Shown here: positions 1 to 11,093 of the stretch, one piece after another
Layout of the letters: each line of letters opens with the position of its first letter
How positions within the stretch are numbered: the stretch's first letter is position 1
Source of the DNA: Hygrophila difformis
Taxonomy: Eukaryota > Streptophyta > Magnoliopsida > Lamiales > Acanthaceae
Length of the DNA stretch: 64,000 nucleotides
Direction of reading: 5' to 3'
NCBI GenBank assembly: GCA_030278955.1
Contig: JAOANR010000010.1
Span: forward strand, 12,259,086-12,323,085
Made by a program: the position numbers and the translations under genes
The notes under the pieces: generated by a model
What the model saw: the letters and a program-made list of their open reading frames with translations, nothing else
What the model was told of the DNA's origin: nothing
The model's database searches: none

Positions 1-533
1 CCACCCTTGTATACTCATAGTCTTGATTACGGTCACTATGAAAGCATGTTAGGTCCTATGGGATACCCCGGGTGTAGACGTCATAGTCGAGCAACATGAT
101 ACAGAGAATCAGAATTTTTAACGGTTTGACATGTCATTTACTGCTTGAGTCATTATATTTAATTTTGTCCCATGAGTACAAATTTATTTACTCAGCCGGT
201 GTGCTGATAAATTATATGTGCACTCTTTTCAGGATTTGACATATGTGGAGATGACTAAATGCATGGGCACGGGCATGGGTATCAAACCTTTTGTGCAAAA
301 TAAATAAATATATATATATACATATATATATATATCATATTATTAGTTTTCATTTATATTTTAATGTTATGTCAAGTTACTTTTGGGGGCGACGAGCCTT
401 AGTCGTCATATTTTGCGAACTCTGATATATTATATTTTGTAAATAATAAAGTTATTGTTTTAAGCATGTGTTAGCAATTTAATTTAATTAGCCTTAGCGC
501 CAATTAATTAAGTTAGCCAAGGTTAGACCTAAG
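1..533 (+). mobile_element. 3' part of an LTR, interrupted (left piece)
   Basis: Non-coding sequence that resumes at 11001 after the 534-10995 insertion; the duplicated CTAAG is at 529-533 and 10996-11000. The rejoined LTR ends GGGGGTGTTACA at 11093, the usual TG...CA type of end. A block around 190-245 (TTACTCAGC followed by GCTGA, then a TTTTCAGGAT acceptor-like site) resembles a block in the other LTRs of this window and supports plus orientation. The left end lies outside the window, so a solo LTR cannot be told from a full element. An (AT)n run lies at 308-340. Confidence 0.6.
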
Positions 534-3470
534 TGTAACACCCCGGTTTTGGTAACCCAGGCCGGGATGCCACCGCCACACCTCCCTAGCAAGACACGGT
601 TTCTCCGAGCTCACTAAAGAGATGCAAGGCTATGGTTTTTCAGAATTTAAAATATTCAAACAGCCCATCCATAAATAATTTAAAAATAAAAATCAAAGTT
701 GCAGCGGAAATATGAGTTGTGCAGCGGAAATAAAGTATAAGGGCCGACATGGCCAAAACACGGGTTAAACAGGCCCGTTCATGCAAGTTGTAATTAAATG
801 CAGGGATTTAAAATAGAGTTTTCCCCAAATATTCCCATGTATGCATATGACTATGCATAATCTTCATACTCTGTAAGAAAAAGGGGATAAACGGTTTGGG
901 TCAGCAAAAACGCGCTGAGTAAGTTAACACATAGCATGATTTAGGGGTTTCAAAGCCTTTAATTAAAAATTTATAAAAAAATGTCTGTAGGTAATACACA
1001 ATTTAAGTTACTCATCCACTAATAAATAAATAGCATAATTTAAAACAAGGATTTCCACGTGATCATGATTCAACTTGCATAGTAAAATGATTTGCAAGGC
1101 ATAAATAAATAAATACTTAAAAATATTAAATCTTTTGTTCTCCCGTTACATAACCATTTCTCAATATTTTTCGTTTCTTTTATAGATCACCATTCACCAG
1201 GGCTCTTATGACCACAAGCCTCATAATCAATATTTCACTAGGGCTCTTATGTCCGCTAGTCGTACGCTTGGGCTCTTATGTCCACAAGCCTCATAAATAA
1301 CCATTCGCCAGGGCTCTTATGTCCACTAGCCTTACGCTTGGGCTCTTATGTCCACAAGCCTCATAAATAACCATTCGCCAGGGCTCTTATGTTTACTAGC
1401 CTTACGCTTGGGCTCTTATGTCCACAAGCCGTATGGTCAATATTGATAATATCAAACTTGGTCACAAATCCCCAATGTTTCAAAATAATTTTTCTTTTCT
1501 TTTTAAGAAAATGTTTTTATTTAGTGTAACGGGATTTTTCAAAAGTATAGATATATCGTATTTCAAAGTCTCGACCGTTTGTTTCGAAACTTCAAAATCT
1601 CTTTGATTTAAAAGTCATTTGGCGTCACAGTTTACGCCTTTTTAATTTAAAAATTCGTTTCTTAGGCGATTGATCTGAAATTTTCACAGTAACTCAAAAA
1701 CATCCCAACGAACAACTTTTATGTTTTGAGTTTTTCGGAAAAAAGATGGGAAGCATGTCAAAAATCAAGTTTTCTACACAATCAATAAGCTGTCAGGATT
1801 CAGATTTGACACCTTTCAAAGATTTGACTTTTTAACATATCAAATGAACTCCAAAAATTCTGAAATTTTATATGCACATACTAGACATGATTATATACAA
1901 CTTTTGTTTAGGTCACAAAGATTGGATCGGACTAGAAATGATAGAAATAAGCTCATCAAGTTTGGTTATGAAATCTGTCAAGGTTCGTGAATTCGGTTCT
2001 AACGCAGATCGGATCGGCTCAGATTCGGAGGCTCAAATCTCAACGAAAAATTCTAAAAACTTACAGTAATATTCCAAATTCATAGATCTACAATTCTTAT
2101 GTTCAACTCCAATCCTAGATCGGTCTAGATCTAAGGTAAAAATCACCAACAAGTTCGAACAAAAATTGTGTCAAGGTTTCTAAAATCCAGATTTGATGCT
2201 GTTCGGTTTTGGGTCGGTTTCAGGTTTCAAAACAACATGAAAAATTCTGAAAGTTTTACAGAAGCTAGATCTACGTCTTAGGAACGTTTTTCATGTTTTG
2301 AGTTTTCTCGTTTGAAGACTTTTAAGGGTCCGAAAAATTCACACAAAAACGCTGCGCCGGGGGTTTTTCTTGTTGACAGATTTTAGAGTTTCTAAATCTC
2401 TATGTTTGGTTGCATTTTAAGTCACCCAAAACCATAGTAAGGTTAACTTACAGTGGGGATAATGTCTAGGAGGTCACGGGGTCGTCCGGAATCCACGGGA
2501 TGTCACGAACGAATCTCTTCCACCCGATTTATTCTTCCCTTGGCTCCGATTTGTGTTTGTATATGAAGATCCGTAAGTTAGAATGATGGTTGTGATCTTA
2601 AAACAATAAGGAAGCTTGATTTACATCTTACCAACAATCCAAAGCTTGCAATCCTTGATCTACACACTTCCTCGGTCGGATTTGGTTGCCGGAAAGTCAC
2701 CGGAAGTTCGTCGGAAGTTCGTCGGAAGGGTGTTTTGGCTTTGGGAGAGTTTGGGAGAGTTTTTGGGATGAATTATGGGTGTGGAGGCTGAAAATGGGGT
2801 GTTAGGGGTGGGTTTTGGTCATTAAAGGGACAAGGAATCCCGGATTTGGAGGCCTAAGCCGACAATTGGGCGGCTGCTACAGTAGCCACGTGCTACAGTA
2901 ATATTTTTTTTTTTTAAATATTAAGATTTCTTATCTTCAAAAAATAAAAATCATAATGTGGGAATTATCCGTGATCGTTGTGACAATTCAATAAACTCGT
3001 TTCGAGTTGCTATCTTCCGGTAAATAATAAATTCCGCTCTCTCGAAATTATTTCGGTTTTAATAATTTAAATCCAATTCTTCATTTTTGGATTTAAATTT
3101 TTCGATGGCGATTTCTCGGGTATTACAATCTACCCTCCTTAAGAAACAACTTCGTCCCCGAAGTTGCGCGACTTATTGATCGATTGATTGATTGCGATTG
3201 TATCATTGAATTTCTTCCAACTTCACGGGTTCTTGGAATTAAAATTCTTTTCCTTCTTGAATTTAATTCCAATTATCTTGACTCAATTCATGGAATGTCT
3301 TCGGGCTTCCTTTCCCTCTTTTATTCCATTTTGAATTTGAATCTATCGGCGTTTTATTTCCGAGCAATAATTTATTATGATAAATTATTTTCCTCTTCTC
3401 GGAGATATTTCGACATTCATCGGAATAAATTTTATTCCTTTGGACGTTGATAAAAATCTGGGGTATTACA
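534..3470 (-). repeat. 3' LTR of the three-LTR element
   Basis: 2937 bp, outermost on the left. It is followed on its right by a polypurine tract (minus-strand CTTAAGGGGGGTAGAC) abutting the LTR start at 3470. It contains an internal copy of the hairpin/polypurine/LTR-start module near 3117-3172 and a minisatellite at 1194-1434. Confidence 0.9.
1194..1434 (-). repeat. LTR minisatellite, about 65-bp period
   Basis: Repeats of GGGCTCTTATGTCCACAAGCC alternating with a CTAGCCTTACGCTT variant and ATAAATAACCATTCGCCA spacers. Copies lie in the other two LTRs (about 4948-5188 and 8702-8942). The right-hand element has a different tandem array at the equivalent LTR position (53950-54110), built on TGCGGGTTAGATTCCCCA. 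Confidence 0.8.
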
Positions 3471-3509
3471 GTCTACCCCCCTTAAGAATCAACTTCGTCC
3501 TCGAAGTTG
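3471..3509 (-). promoter_or_regulatory. Polypurine tract with adjacent hairpin
   Basis: On the minus strand a perfect 8-bp stem CAACTTCG/CGAAGTTG with loop AGGA is followed by ATTCTTAAGGGGGGTAGAC and then the LTR start TGTAATACC. The purine run is the plus-strand primer of reverse transcription. The same arrangement recurs at 7225-7263 and in the right-hand element. Confidence 0.75.
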
Positions 3510-3687
3510 TGTTTCGGCTTTTCTCGCGCTAAGAGTTAGGGTCCTTTTGTTTATTTGGGATACAAACTATTCGGGTTTTAAAAATAAATGCTTATGCATT
3601 CTTACGGGGTATTACATCCTCCCCCCCTTAAGATTACAGTTATGTCCCCATAACTGCCTATGTATTATTCACAACCAGGTTCGGGTA

Positions 3688-3729
3688 TCATCGCATATGA
3701 TCCTTCCTCAGTTTTCTTCTAGGTGCCAT
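3688..3729 (-). pseudogene. 13-codon gag-start relic
   Basis: An ATG-initiated frame of 13 codons (MAPRRKLRKDHMR, then TGA). The basic MxPRR start is what gag of plant Ty3/gypsy chromoviruses commonly begins with. Everything from here to the polypurine region that should encode gag-pol is absent. The same relic with two changed residues (MTPRRILRKDHMR) occurs in the right-hand element at 55311-55352, so the deletion predates the split of the two subfamilies. That it is a gag relic is inference. Confidence 0.45.
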
Positions 3730-4286
3730 TTCGGTTATTAAGCACGCGAAGATGAGTTCCTAAGTGAATCAAGATCTAGGACTAAGGCAACGTTAGTCTT
3801 AAGTTAGCGCTTCTAAGTCAAGGTCATGTCGAGTTCTAAGGTAGGAGTGTTTCTTATCACCGATAATTCACATAAAAAGAGTTAGTGTAAATATTTATGT
3901 ATATATGCAATGCAATGCAATCCCTCCCGAAGCTAATGTATATTTTATTTATATCTATCTTCCATGGATTTTAAAAATAGATTTATTCCATGGAGGTAAT
4001 ATTTTTAAAATTTAAAGATAATAATAGTAGATAAAAGTCTTGGGCCTCTATATTGGGCCAAAATAATAAACATTTGGACTTTATTTAAAAATACAAGTAT
4101 TGGGCTAAAAATAATTTCTTGGGCTTCTTAAAAATATATTACTAGTTTAGAAATAATAACTTTAAAATAATAATACTTAAAAATAATAGTTTAAAAATAT
4201 TCCGGGCTCTTTAAAATAGTAGTTTTAAAATATTCTGGGCTCTTTAAAATAGTAGTTTTAAAATATTCTGGGCTCTGATACCAACT

Positions 4287-7224
4287 TGTAACACCCCGGT
4301 TTTGGTAACCCAGGCCGGGATGCCACCGCCACACCTCCCTAGCAAGACACGGTTTCTCCGAGCTCACTAAAGAGATGCAAGGCTATGGTTTTTCAGAATT
4401 TAAAATATTCAAACAGCCCATCCATAAATAATTTAAAAATAAAAATCAAAGTTGCAGCGGAAATATGAGTTGTGCAGCGGAAATAAAGTATAAGGGCCGA
4501 CATGGCCAAAACACGGGTTAAATAGGCCCGTTCATGCAAGTCGTAATTAAATGCAGGGATTTAAAATAGAGTTTTCCCCAAATATTCCCATGTATGCATA
4601 TGACGATGCATAATCTTCATACTCTGTAAGAAAAAGGGGATGAACGGTTTGGGTCAGCAAAAACGCGCTGAGTAAGTTAACACATAGCATGATTTAGGGG
4701 TTTCAAAGCCTTTAATTAAAAATTTATAAAAAAAATGTCTGTAGGTAATACACAATTTAAGTTACTCATCCACTAATAAATAAATAGCATAATTTAAAAC
4801 AAGGATTTCCACGTGATCATGATTCAACTTGCATAGTAAAATGATTTGCAAGGCATAAATAAATAAATACTTAAAAACATTAAATCTTTTGTTCTCCCGT
4901 TACATAACCATTTCTCAATATTTTTCGTTTCTTTTATAGATCACCATTCACCAGGGCTCTTTTGACCACAAGCCTCATAATCAATATTTCACTAGGGCTC
5001 TTATGTCCGCTAGTCGTACGCTTGGGCTCTTATGTCCACAAGCCTCATAAATAACCATTCGCCAGGGCTCTTATGTCCACTAGCCTTACGCTTGGGCTCT
5101 TATGTCCACAAGCCTCATAAATAACCATTCGCCAGGGCTCTTATGTCCACTAGCCTTACGCTTGGGCTCTTATGTCCACAAGCCGTATGGTCAATATTGA
5201 TAATATCAAACTTGGTCACAAATCCCCAATGTTTCAAAAGAATTTTTCTTTTCTTTTTAAGAAAATGTTTTTATTTAGTGTAACGGGATTTTTCAAAAGT
5301 ATAGATATATCGTATTTCAAAGTCTCGACCGTTTGTTTCGAAACTTCAAAATCTCTTTGATTTAAAAGTCATTTGGCGTCACAGTTTACGCCTTTTTAAT
5401 TTAAAAATTCGTTTCTTAGGCGATTGATCTGAAATTTTCACAGTAACTCAAAAACATCCCAACGAACAACTTTTATGTTTTGAGTTTTTCGGAAAAAAGA
5501 TGGGAAGCATGTCAAAAATCAAGTTTTCTACACAATCAATAAGCTGTCAGGATTCAGATTTGACACCTTTCAAAGATTTGACTTTTTAACATATCAAATG
5601 AACTCCAAAAATTCTGAAATTTTATATGCACATACTAGACATGATTATATACAACTTTTGTTTAGGTCACAAAGATTGGATCGGACTAGAAATGATAGAA
5701 ATAAGCTCATCAAGTTTGGTTATGAAATCTGTCAAGGTTCGTGAATTCGGTTCTAACGCAGATCGGATCGGCTCAGATTCGGAGGCTCAAATCTCAACGA
5801 AAAATTCTAAAAACTTACAGTAATATTCCAAATTCATAGATCTACAATTCTTATGTTCAACTCCAATTCTAGATCGGTCTAGATCTAAGGTAAAAATCAC
5901 CAACAAGTTCGAACAAAAATTGTGTCAAGGTTTCTAAGATCCAGATTTGATGCTGTTCGGTTTTGGGTCGGTTTCAGGTTTCAAAACAACATGAAAAATT
6001 CTGAAAGTTTTACAGAAGCTAGATCTACGTCTTAGGAACGTTTTTCATGTTTTGAGTTTTCTCGTTTGAAGACTTTTAAGGGTCCGAAAAATTCACACAA
6101 AAACGCTGCGCCGGGGGTTTTTCTTGTTGACAGATTTTAGAGTTTCTAAATCTCTATGTTTGGTTGCATTTTAAGTCACCCAAAACCATAGTAAGGTTAA
6201 CTTACAGTGGGGATAATGTCTAGGAGGTCACGGGGTCGTCCGGAATCCACGGGATGTCACGAACGAATCTCTTCCACCCGATTTATTCTTCCCTTGGCTC
6301 CGATTTGTGTTTGTATATGAAGATCCGTAAGTTAGAATGATGGTTGTGATCTTAAAACAATAAGGAAGCTTGATTTACATCTTACCAACAATCCAAAGCT
6401 TGCAATCCTTGATCTACACACTTCCTCGGTCGGATTTGGTTGCCGGAAAGTCACCGGAAGTTCGTCGGAAGTTCGTCGGAAGGGTGTTTTGGCTTTGAGA
6501 GAGTTTGGGAGAGTTTTTGGGATGAATTATGGGTGTGGAGGCTGAAAATGGGGTGTTAGGGGTGGGTTTTGGTCATTAAAGGGACAAGGAATCCCGGATT
6601 TGGAGGCCTAAGCCGACAATTGGGCGGCTGCTACAGTAGCCACGTGCTACAGTAATATTTTTTTTTTTTAAATATTAAGATTTCTTATCTTCAAAAAATA
6701 AAAATCATAATGTGGGAATTATCCGTGATCGTTGTGACAATTCAATAAACTCGTTTCGAGTTGCTATCTTCCGGTAAATAATAAATTCCGCTCTCTCGAA
6801 ATTATTTCGGTTTTAATAATTTAAATCCAATTCTTCATTTTTGGATTTAAATTTTTCGATGGCGATTTCTCGGGTATTACAATCTACCCTCCTTAAGAAA
6901 CAACTTCGTCTCCGAAGTTGCGCGACTTATTGATCGATTGATTGATTGCGATTGTATCATTGAATTTCTTCCAACTTCACGGGTTCTTGGAATTAAAATT
7001 CTTTTCCTTCTTGAATTTAATTCCAATTATCTTGACTCAATTCATGGAATGTCTTCGGGCTTCCTTTCCCTCTTTTATTCCATTTTGAATTTGAATCTAT
7101 CGGCGTTTTATTTCCGAGCAATAATTTATTATGATAAATTATTTTCCTCTTCTCGGAGATATTTCGACATTCATCGGAATAAATTTTATTCCTTTGGACG
7201 TTGATAAAAATCTGGGGTATTACA
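4287..7224 (-). repeat. Central, chimeric LTR
   Basis: 2938 bp. From 4287 to about 5241 every diagnostic difference agrees with the 8041-10995 LTR. Examples are AAATAGG, GACGATGC, GGGGATGAACG, an 8-A run, CTTTTGACC and AAAAGAAT. From about 5490 onward differences agree with the 534-3470 LTR: a 6-A run, TATGCACAT, GGATCGGCTC, TTGTGTC, and others. The switch lies between roughly 5241 and 5490. A few private changes (for example CAATTCTAG, CTTTGAGAG, CGTCTCCG) arose later. Confidence 0.9.
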
Positions 7225-7441
7225 GTCTACCCCCCTTAAGAATCAACTTCGTCCTCGAAGTTGTGTTTCGGCTTTTCTCGCGCTAAGAGTTAGGGTCCTT
7301 TTGTTTATTTGGGATACAAACTATTCGGGTTTTAAAAATAAATGCTTATGCATTCTTACGGGGTATTACATCCTCCCCCCCTTAAGATTACAGTTATGTC
7401 CCCATAACTGCCTATGTATTATTCACAACCAGGTTCGGGTA

Positions 7442-7483
7442 TCATCGCATATGATCCTTCCTCAGTTTTCTTCTAGGTGCCAT
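7442..7483 (-). pseudogene. 13-codon gag-start relic, second copy
   Basis: Same 42-bp frame as at 3688-3729, in the second internal region. Confidence 0.45.
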
Positions 7484-8023
7484 TTCGGTTATTAAGCACG
7501 CGAAGATGAGTTCCTAAGTGAATCAAGATCTAGGACTAAGGCAACGTTAGTCTTAAGTTAGCGCTTCTAAGTCAAGGTCATGTCGAGTTCTAAGGTAGGA
7601 GTGTTTCTTATCACCGATAATTCACATAAAAAGAGTTAGTGTAAATATTTATGTATATATGCAATGCAATGCAATCCCTCCCGAAGCTAATGTATATTTT
7701 ATTTATATCTATCTTCCATGGATTTTAAAAATAGATTTATTCCATGGAGGTAATATTTTTAAAATTTAAAGATAATAATAGTAGATAAAAGTCTTGGGCC
7801 TCTATATTGGGCCAAAATAATAAACATTTGGACTTTATTTAAAAATACAAGTATTGGGCTAAAAATAATTTCTTGGGCTTCTTAAAAATATATTACTAGT
7901 TTAGAAATAATAACTTTAAAATAATAATACTTAAAAATAATAGTTTAAAAATATTCCGGGCTCTTTAAAATAGTAGTTTTAAAATATTCTGGGCTCTTTA
8001 AAATAGTAGTTTTAAAATATTCT

Positions 8024-8037
8024 GGGCTCTGATACCA
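8024..8037 (-). promoter_or_regulatory. Primer binding site, initiator Met-tRNA type
   Basis: On the minus strand TGGTATCAGAGCCC begins 3 nt after the LTR end. This matches the 3' end complement of plant initiator Met-tRNA, the common primer of plant LTR elements. The second copy is at 4270-4283. Confidence 0.85.
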
Positions 8038-8040
8038 ACT

Positions 8041-10995
8041 TGTAACACCCCGGTTTTGGTAACCCAGGCCGGGATGCCACCGCCACACCTCCCTAGCAAG
8101 ACACGGTTTCTCCGAGCTCACTAAAGAGATGCAAGGCTATGGTTTTTCAGAATTTAAAATATTCAAACAGCCCATCCATAAATAATTTAAAAATAAAAAT
8201 CAAAGTTGCAGCGGAAATATGAGTTGTGCAGCGGAAATAAAGTATAAGGGCCGACATGGCCAAAACACGGGTTAAATAGGCCCGTTCATGCAAGTCGTAA
8301 TTAAATGCAGGGATTTAAAATAGAGTTTTCCCCAAATATTCCCATGTATGCATATGACGATGCATAATCTTCATACTCTGTAAGAAAAAGGGGATGAACG
8401 GTTTGGGTCAGCAAAAACGCGCTGAGTAAGTTAACACATAGCATGATTTAGGGGTTTCAAAGCCTTTAATTAAAAATTTATAAAAAAAATGTCTGTAGGT
8501 AATACACAATTTAAGTTACTCATCCACTAATAAATAAATAGCATAATTTAAAACAAGGATTTCCACGTGATCATGATTCAACTTGCATAGTAAAATGATT
8601 TGCAAGGCATAAATAAATAAATACTTAAAAACATTAAATCTTTTGTTCTCCCGTTACATAACCATTTCTCAATATTTTTCGTTTCTTTTATAGATCACCA
8701 TTCACCAGGGCTCTTTTGACCACAAGCCTCATAATCAATATTTCACTAGGGCTCTTATGTCCGCTAGTCGTACGCTTGGGCTCTTATGTCCACAAGCCTC
8801 ATAAATAACCATTCGCCAGGGCTCTTATGTCCACTAGCCTTACGCTTGGGCTCTTATGTCCACAAGCCTCATAAATAACCATTCGCCAGGGCTCTTATGT
8901 CCACTAGCCTTACGCTTGGGCTCTTATGTCCACAAGCCGTATGGTCAATATTGATAATATCAAACTTGGTCACAAATCCCCAATGTTTCAAAAGAATTTT
9001 TCTTTTCTTTTTAAGAAAATGTTTTTATTTAGTGTAACGGGATTTTTCAAAAGTATAGATATATCGTATTTCAAAGTCTCGACCGTTTGTTTCGAAACTT
9101 CAAAATCTCTTTGATTTAAAAGTCATTTGGCGTCACAGTTTACGCCTTTTTAATTTAAAAATTCGTTTCTTAGGCGATTGATCTGAAATTTTCACAGTAA
9201 CTCAAAAACATCCCAACGAACAACTTTTATGTTTTGAGTTTTTCGGAAAAAAAGATGGGAAGCATGTCAAAAATCAAGTTTTCTACACAATCAATAAGCT
9301 GTCAGGATTCAGATTTGACACCTTTCAAAGATTTGACTTTTTAACATATCAAATGAACTCCAAAAATTCTGAAATTTTATATGTACATACTAGACATGAT
9401 TATATACAACTTTTGTTTAGGTCACAAAGATTGGATCGGACTAGAAATGATAGAAATAAGCTCATCAAGTTTGGTTATGAAATCTGTCAAGGTTCGTGAA
9501 TTCGGTTCTAACGCAGATCAGATTGGCTCAGATTCGGAGGCTCAAATCTCAACGAAAAATTCTAAAAACTTACAGTAATATTCCAAACTCATAGATATAC
9601 AATTCTTATGTTCAACTCCAATCCTAGATCGGTCTAGATCTAAGGTAAAAATCACCAACAAGTTCGAACGAAAATTCTGTCAAGGTTTCTAAGATCCAGA
9701 TTTGATGCTGTTCGGTTTTGGGTCGGTTTCAGGTTTCAAAACAACATGAAAAATTCTGAAATTTTTACAGAAGCTAGATCTAAGTCTTAGGAACGTTTTT
9801 CATGTTTTGTGTTTTCTCGTTTGAAGACTTTTAAGGGTCCGAAAAATTCACACGAAAACGCTGCGCCGGGGGTTTTTCTTGTTGACAGATTTTAGAGTTT
9901 CTAAATCTCTATGTTTGGTTGCATTTTAAGTCACCCAAAATCATAGTAAGGTTAAATTACAGTGGGGATAATGTTTAGGAGGTCACGGGGTCGTCCGGAA
10001 TCCACGGGATGTCACGAACGAATCTCTTCCACCCGATTTATTCTTCCCTTGGCTCCGATTTGTGTTTGTATATGAAGATCCGTAAGTTAGAATGATGGTT
10101 GTGATCTTAAAACAATAAGGAAGCTTGATTTACATCTTACCAACAATCCAAAGCTTGCAATCCTTGATCTACACACTTCCTCGGTCGGATTTGGTTGCCG
10201 GAAAGTCACCGGAAGTTCGTCGGATGTTCGTCGGAAGGGTGTTTTGGCTTTGGGAGAGTTTGGGAGAGTTTTTGGGATGAATTATGGGTGTGGAGGCTGA
10301 AAATGGGGTGTTAGGGGTGGGTTTTGGTCATTAAAGGGACAAGGAATCCCGGATTTGGAGGCCTAAGCCGACAATTGGGCGGCTGCTACAGTAGCCACGT
10401 GCTACAGTAGCCACGTGCTACAGTAATTTTTTTTTTTTAAATATTAAGATTTCTTATCTTCAAAAAATAAAAATCATAATGTGGGAATTATCCGTGATCG
10501 TTGGGACAATTCAATAAACTCGTTTCGAGTTGCTATCTTCCGGTAAATAATAAATTCCGCTCTCTCGAAATTATTTCGGTTTTAATAATTTAAATCCAAT
10601 TCTTCATTTTTGGATTTAAATTTTTTTCGATGGCGATTTCTCGGGTATTACAATCTACCCTCCTTAAGAAACAACTTCGTCCCCGAAGTTGCGCGACTTA
10701 TTGATCGATTGATTGATTGCGATTGTATCATTGAATTTCTTCCGACTTCACGGGTTCTTGGAATTAAAATTCTTTTCCTTCTTGAATTTAATTCCAATTA
10801 TCTTGACTCAATTCATGGAATGTCTTCGGGCTTCCTTTCCCTCTTTTATTCCATTTTGAATTTGAATCTATCGGCGTTTTATTTCCGAGCAATAATTTAT
10901 TGTGATAAATTATTTTCCTCTTCTCGGAGATATTTCGACATTCATCGGAATAAATTTAATTCCTTTGGACGTTGATAAAAATCTAGGGTATTACA
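8041..10995 (-). repeat. 5' LTR of the three-LTR element
   Basis: The most divergent of the three LTRs, 2955 bp. Private differences include a duplicated GCCACGTGCTACAGTA block near 10395-10425, an extra T run near 10620, and about 20 substitutions against the other two in its right half. Its left half (8041 to about 9000) matches the central LTR. Confidence 0.9.
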
Positions 10996-11093
10996 CTAAG
11001 CGAGCTTAATTAAGGGGCGTGGCGGTAACAACCCCGGATTCCTAGTTGAGGCTTCCTCCGCGGAACTAAGAGTAGGAAAACGGGGGTGTTACA
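10996..11093 (+). mobile_element. 3' terminus of the interrupted LTR (right piece)
   Basis: This continues the LTR of 1-533 after the target duplication CTAAG and ends in TGTTACA. The next bases, GAGTT, would be its own target duplication, but the partner is outside the window. Its end falls inside a minus-strand coding exon (11347 downward), so this LTR insertion interrupts that gene. Confidence 0.6.

Larger units (their letters stand above)
3471..4286 (-). other. Internal region 1, non-coding
   Basis: 816 bp between LTRs. Reading on the minus strand it contains the primer site (4270-4283), two or three units of a repeat of about 33 bp starting AGAGCCC, the gag-start relic (3729-3688), a hairpin CAGTTATG-GGGA-CATAACTG with a purine tract and a TGTAATACCCC-like end (around 3605-3655), and the functional polypurine tract at 3471-3486. 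No gag-pol coding sequence is present. Confidence 0.85.
7225..8040 (-). other. Internal region 2, non-coding
   Basis: 816 bp that read as identical to the first internal region by eye, including the primer site and the gag-start relic (7483-7442). Identity of the two copies fits a recent duplication by recombination between LTRs rather than two separate insertions. Confidence 0.85.
534..10995 (-). mobile_element. Non-autonomous LTR retrotransposon with three LTRs
   Basis: One insertion bounded by a 5-bp target duplication CTAAG (529-533, 10996-11000). The order is LTR, internal, LTR, internal, LTR. LTRs start TGTAATACCC and end GGGGTGTTACA on the minus strand. The internal regions are 816 bp each, appear identical, and have no coding capacity beyond a 13-codon gag-start relic. 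A primer site matching initiator Met-tRNA (TGGTATCAGAGCCC) lies 3 bp inside the LTR. The primer type and LTR ends suggest Ty3/gypsy ancestry; mobilisation would need proteins from another element. Many short ORFs recur every 3754 bp but are just LTR sequence. Confidence 0.9.

Noticed and set aside
1194..1434. Regular repeats that could suggest a CRISPR array
   Set aside because: Spacers are themselves repeats, the unit is imperfect, and the context is a plant LTR.
1418..10975. Sets of 62-121 aa ORFs repeated every 3754 bp
   Set aside because: They lie wholly in non-coding LTR sequence, differ only as the LTR copies differ, and contain no known domain.
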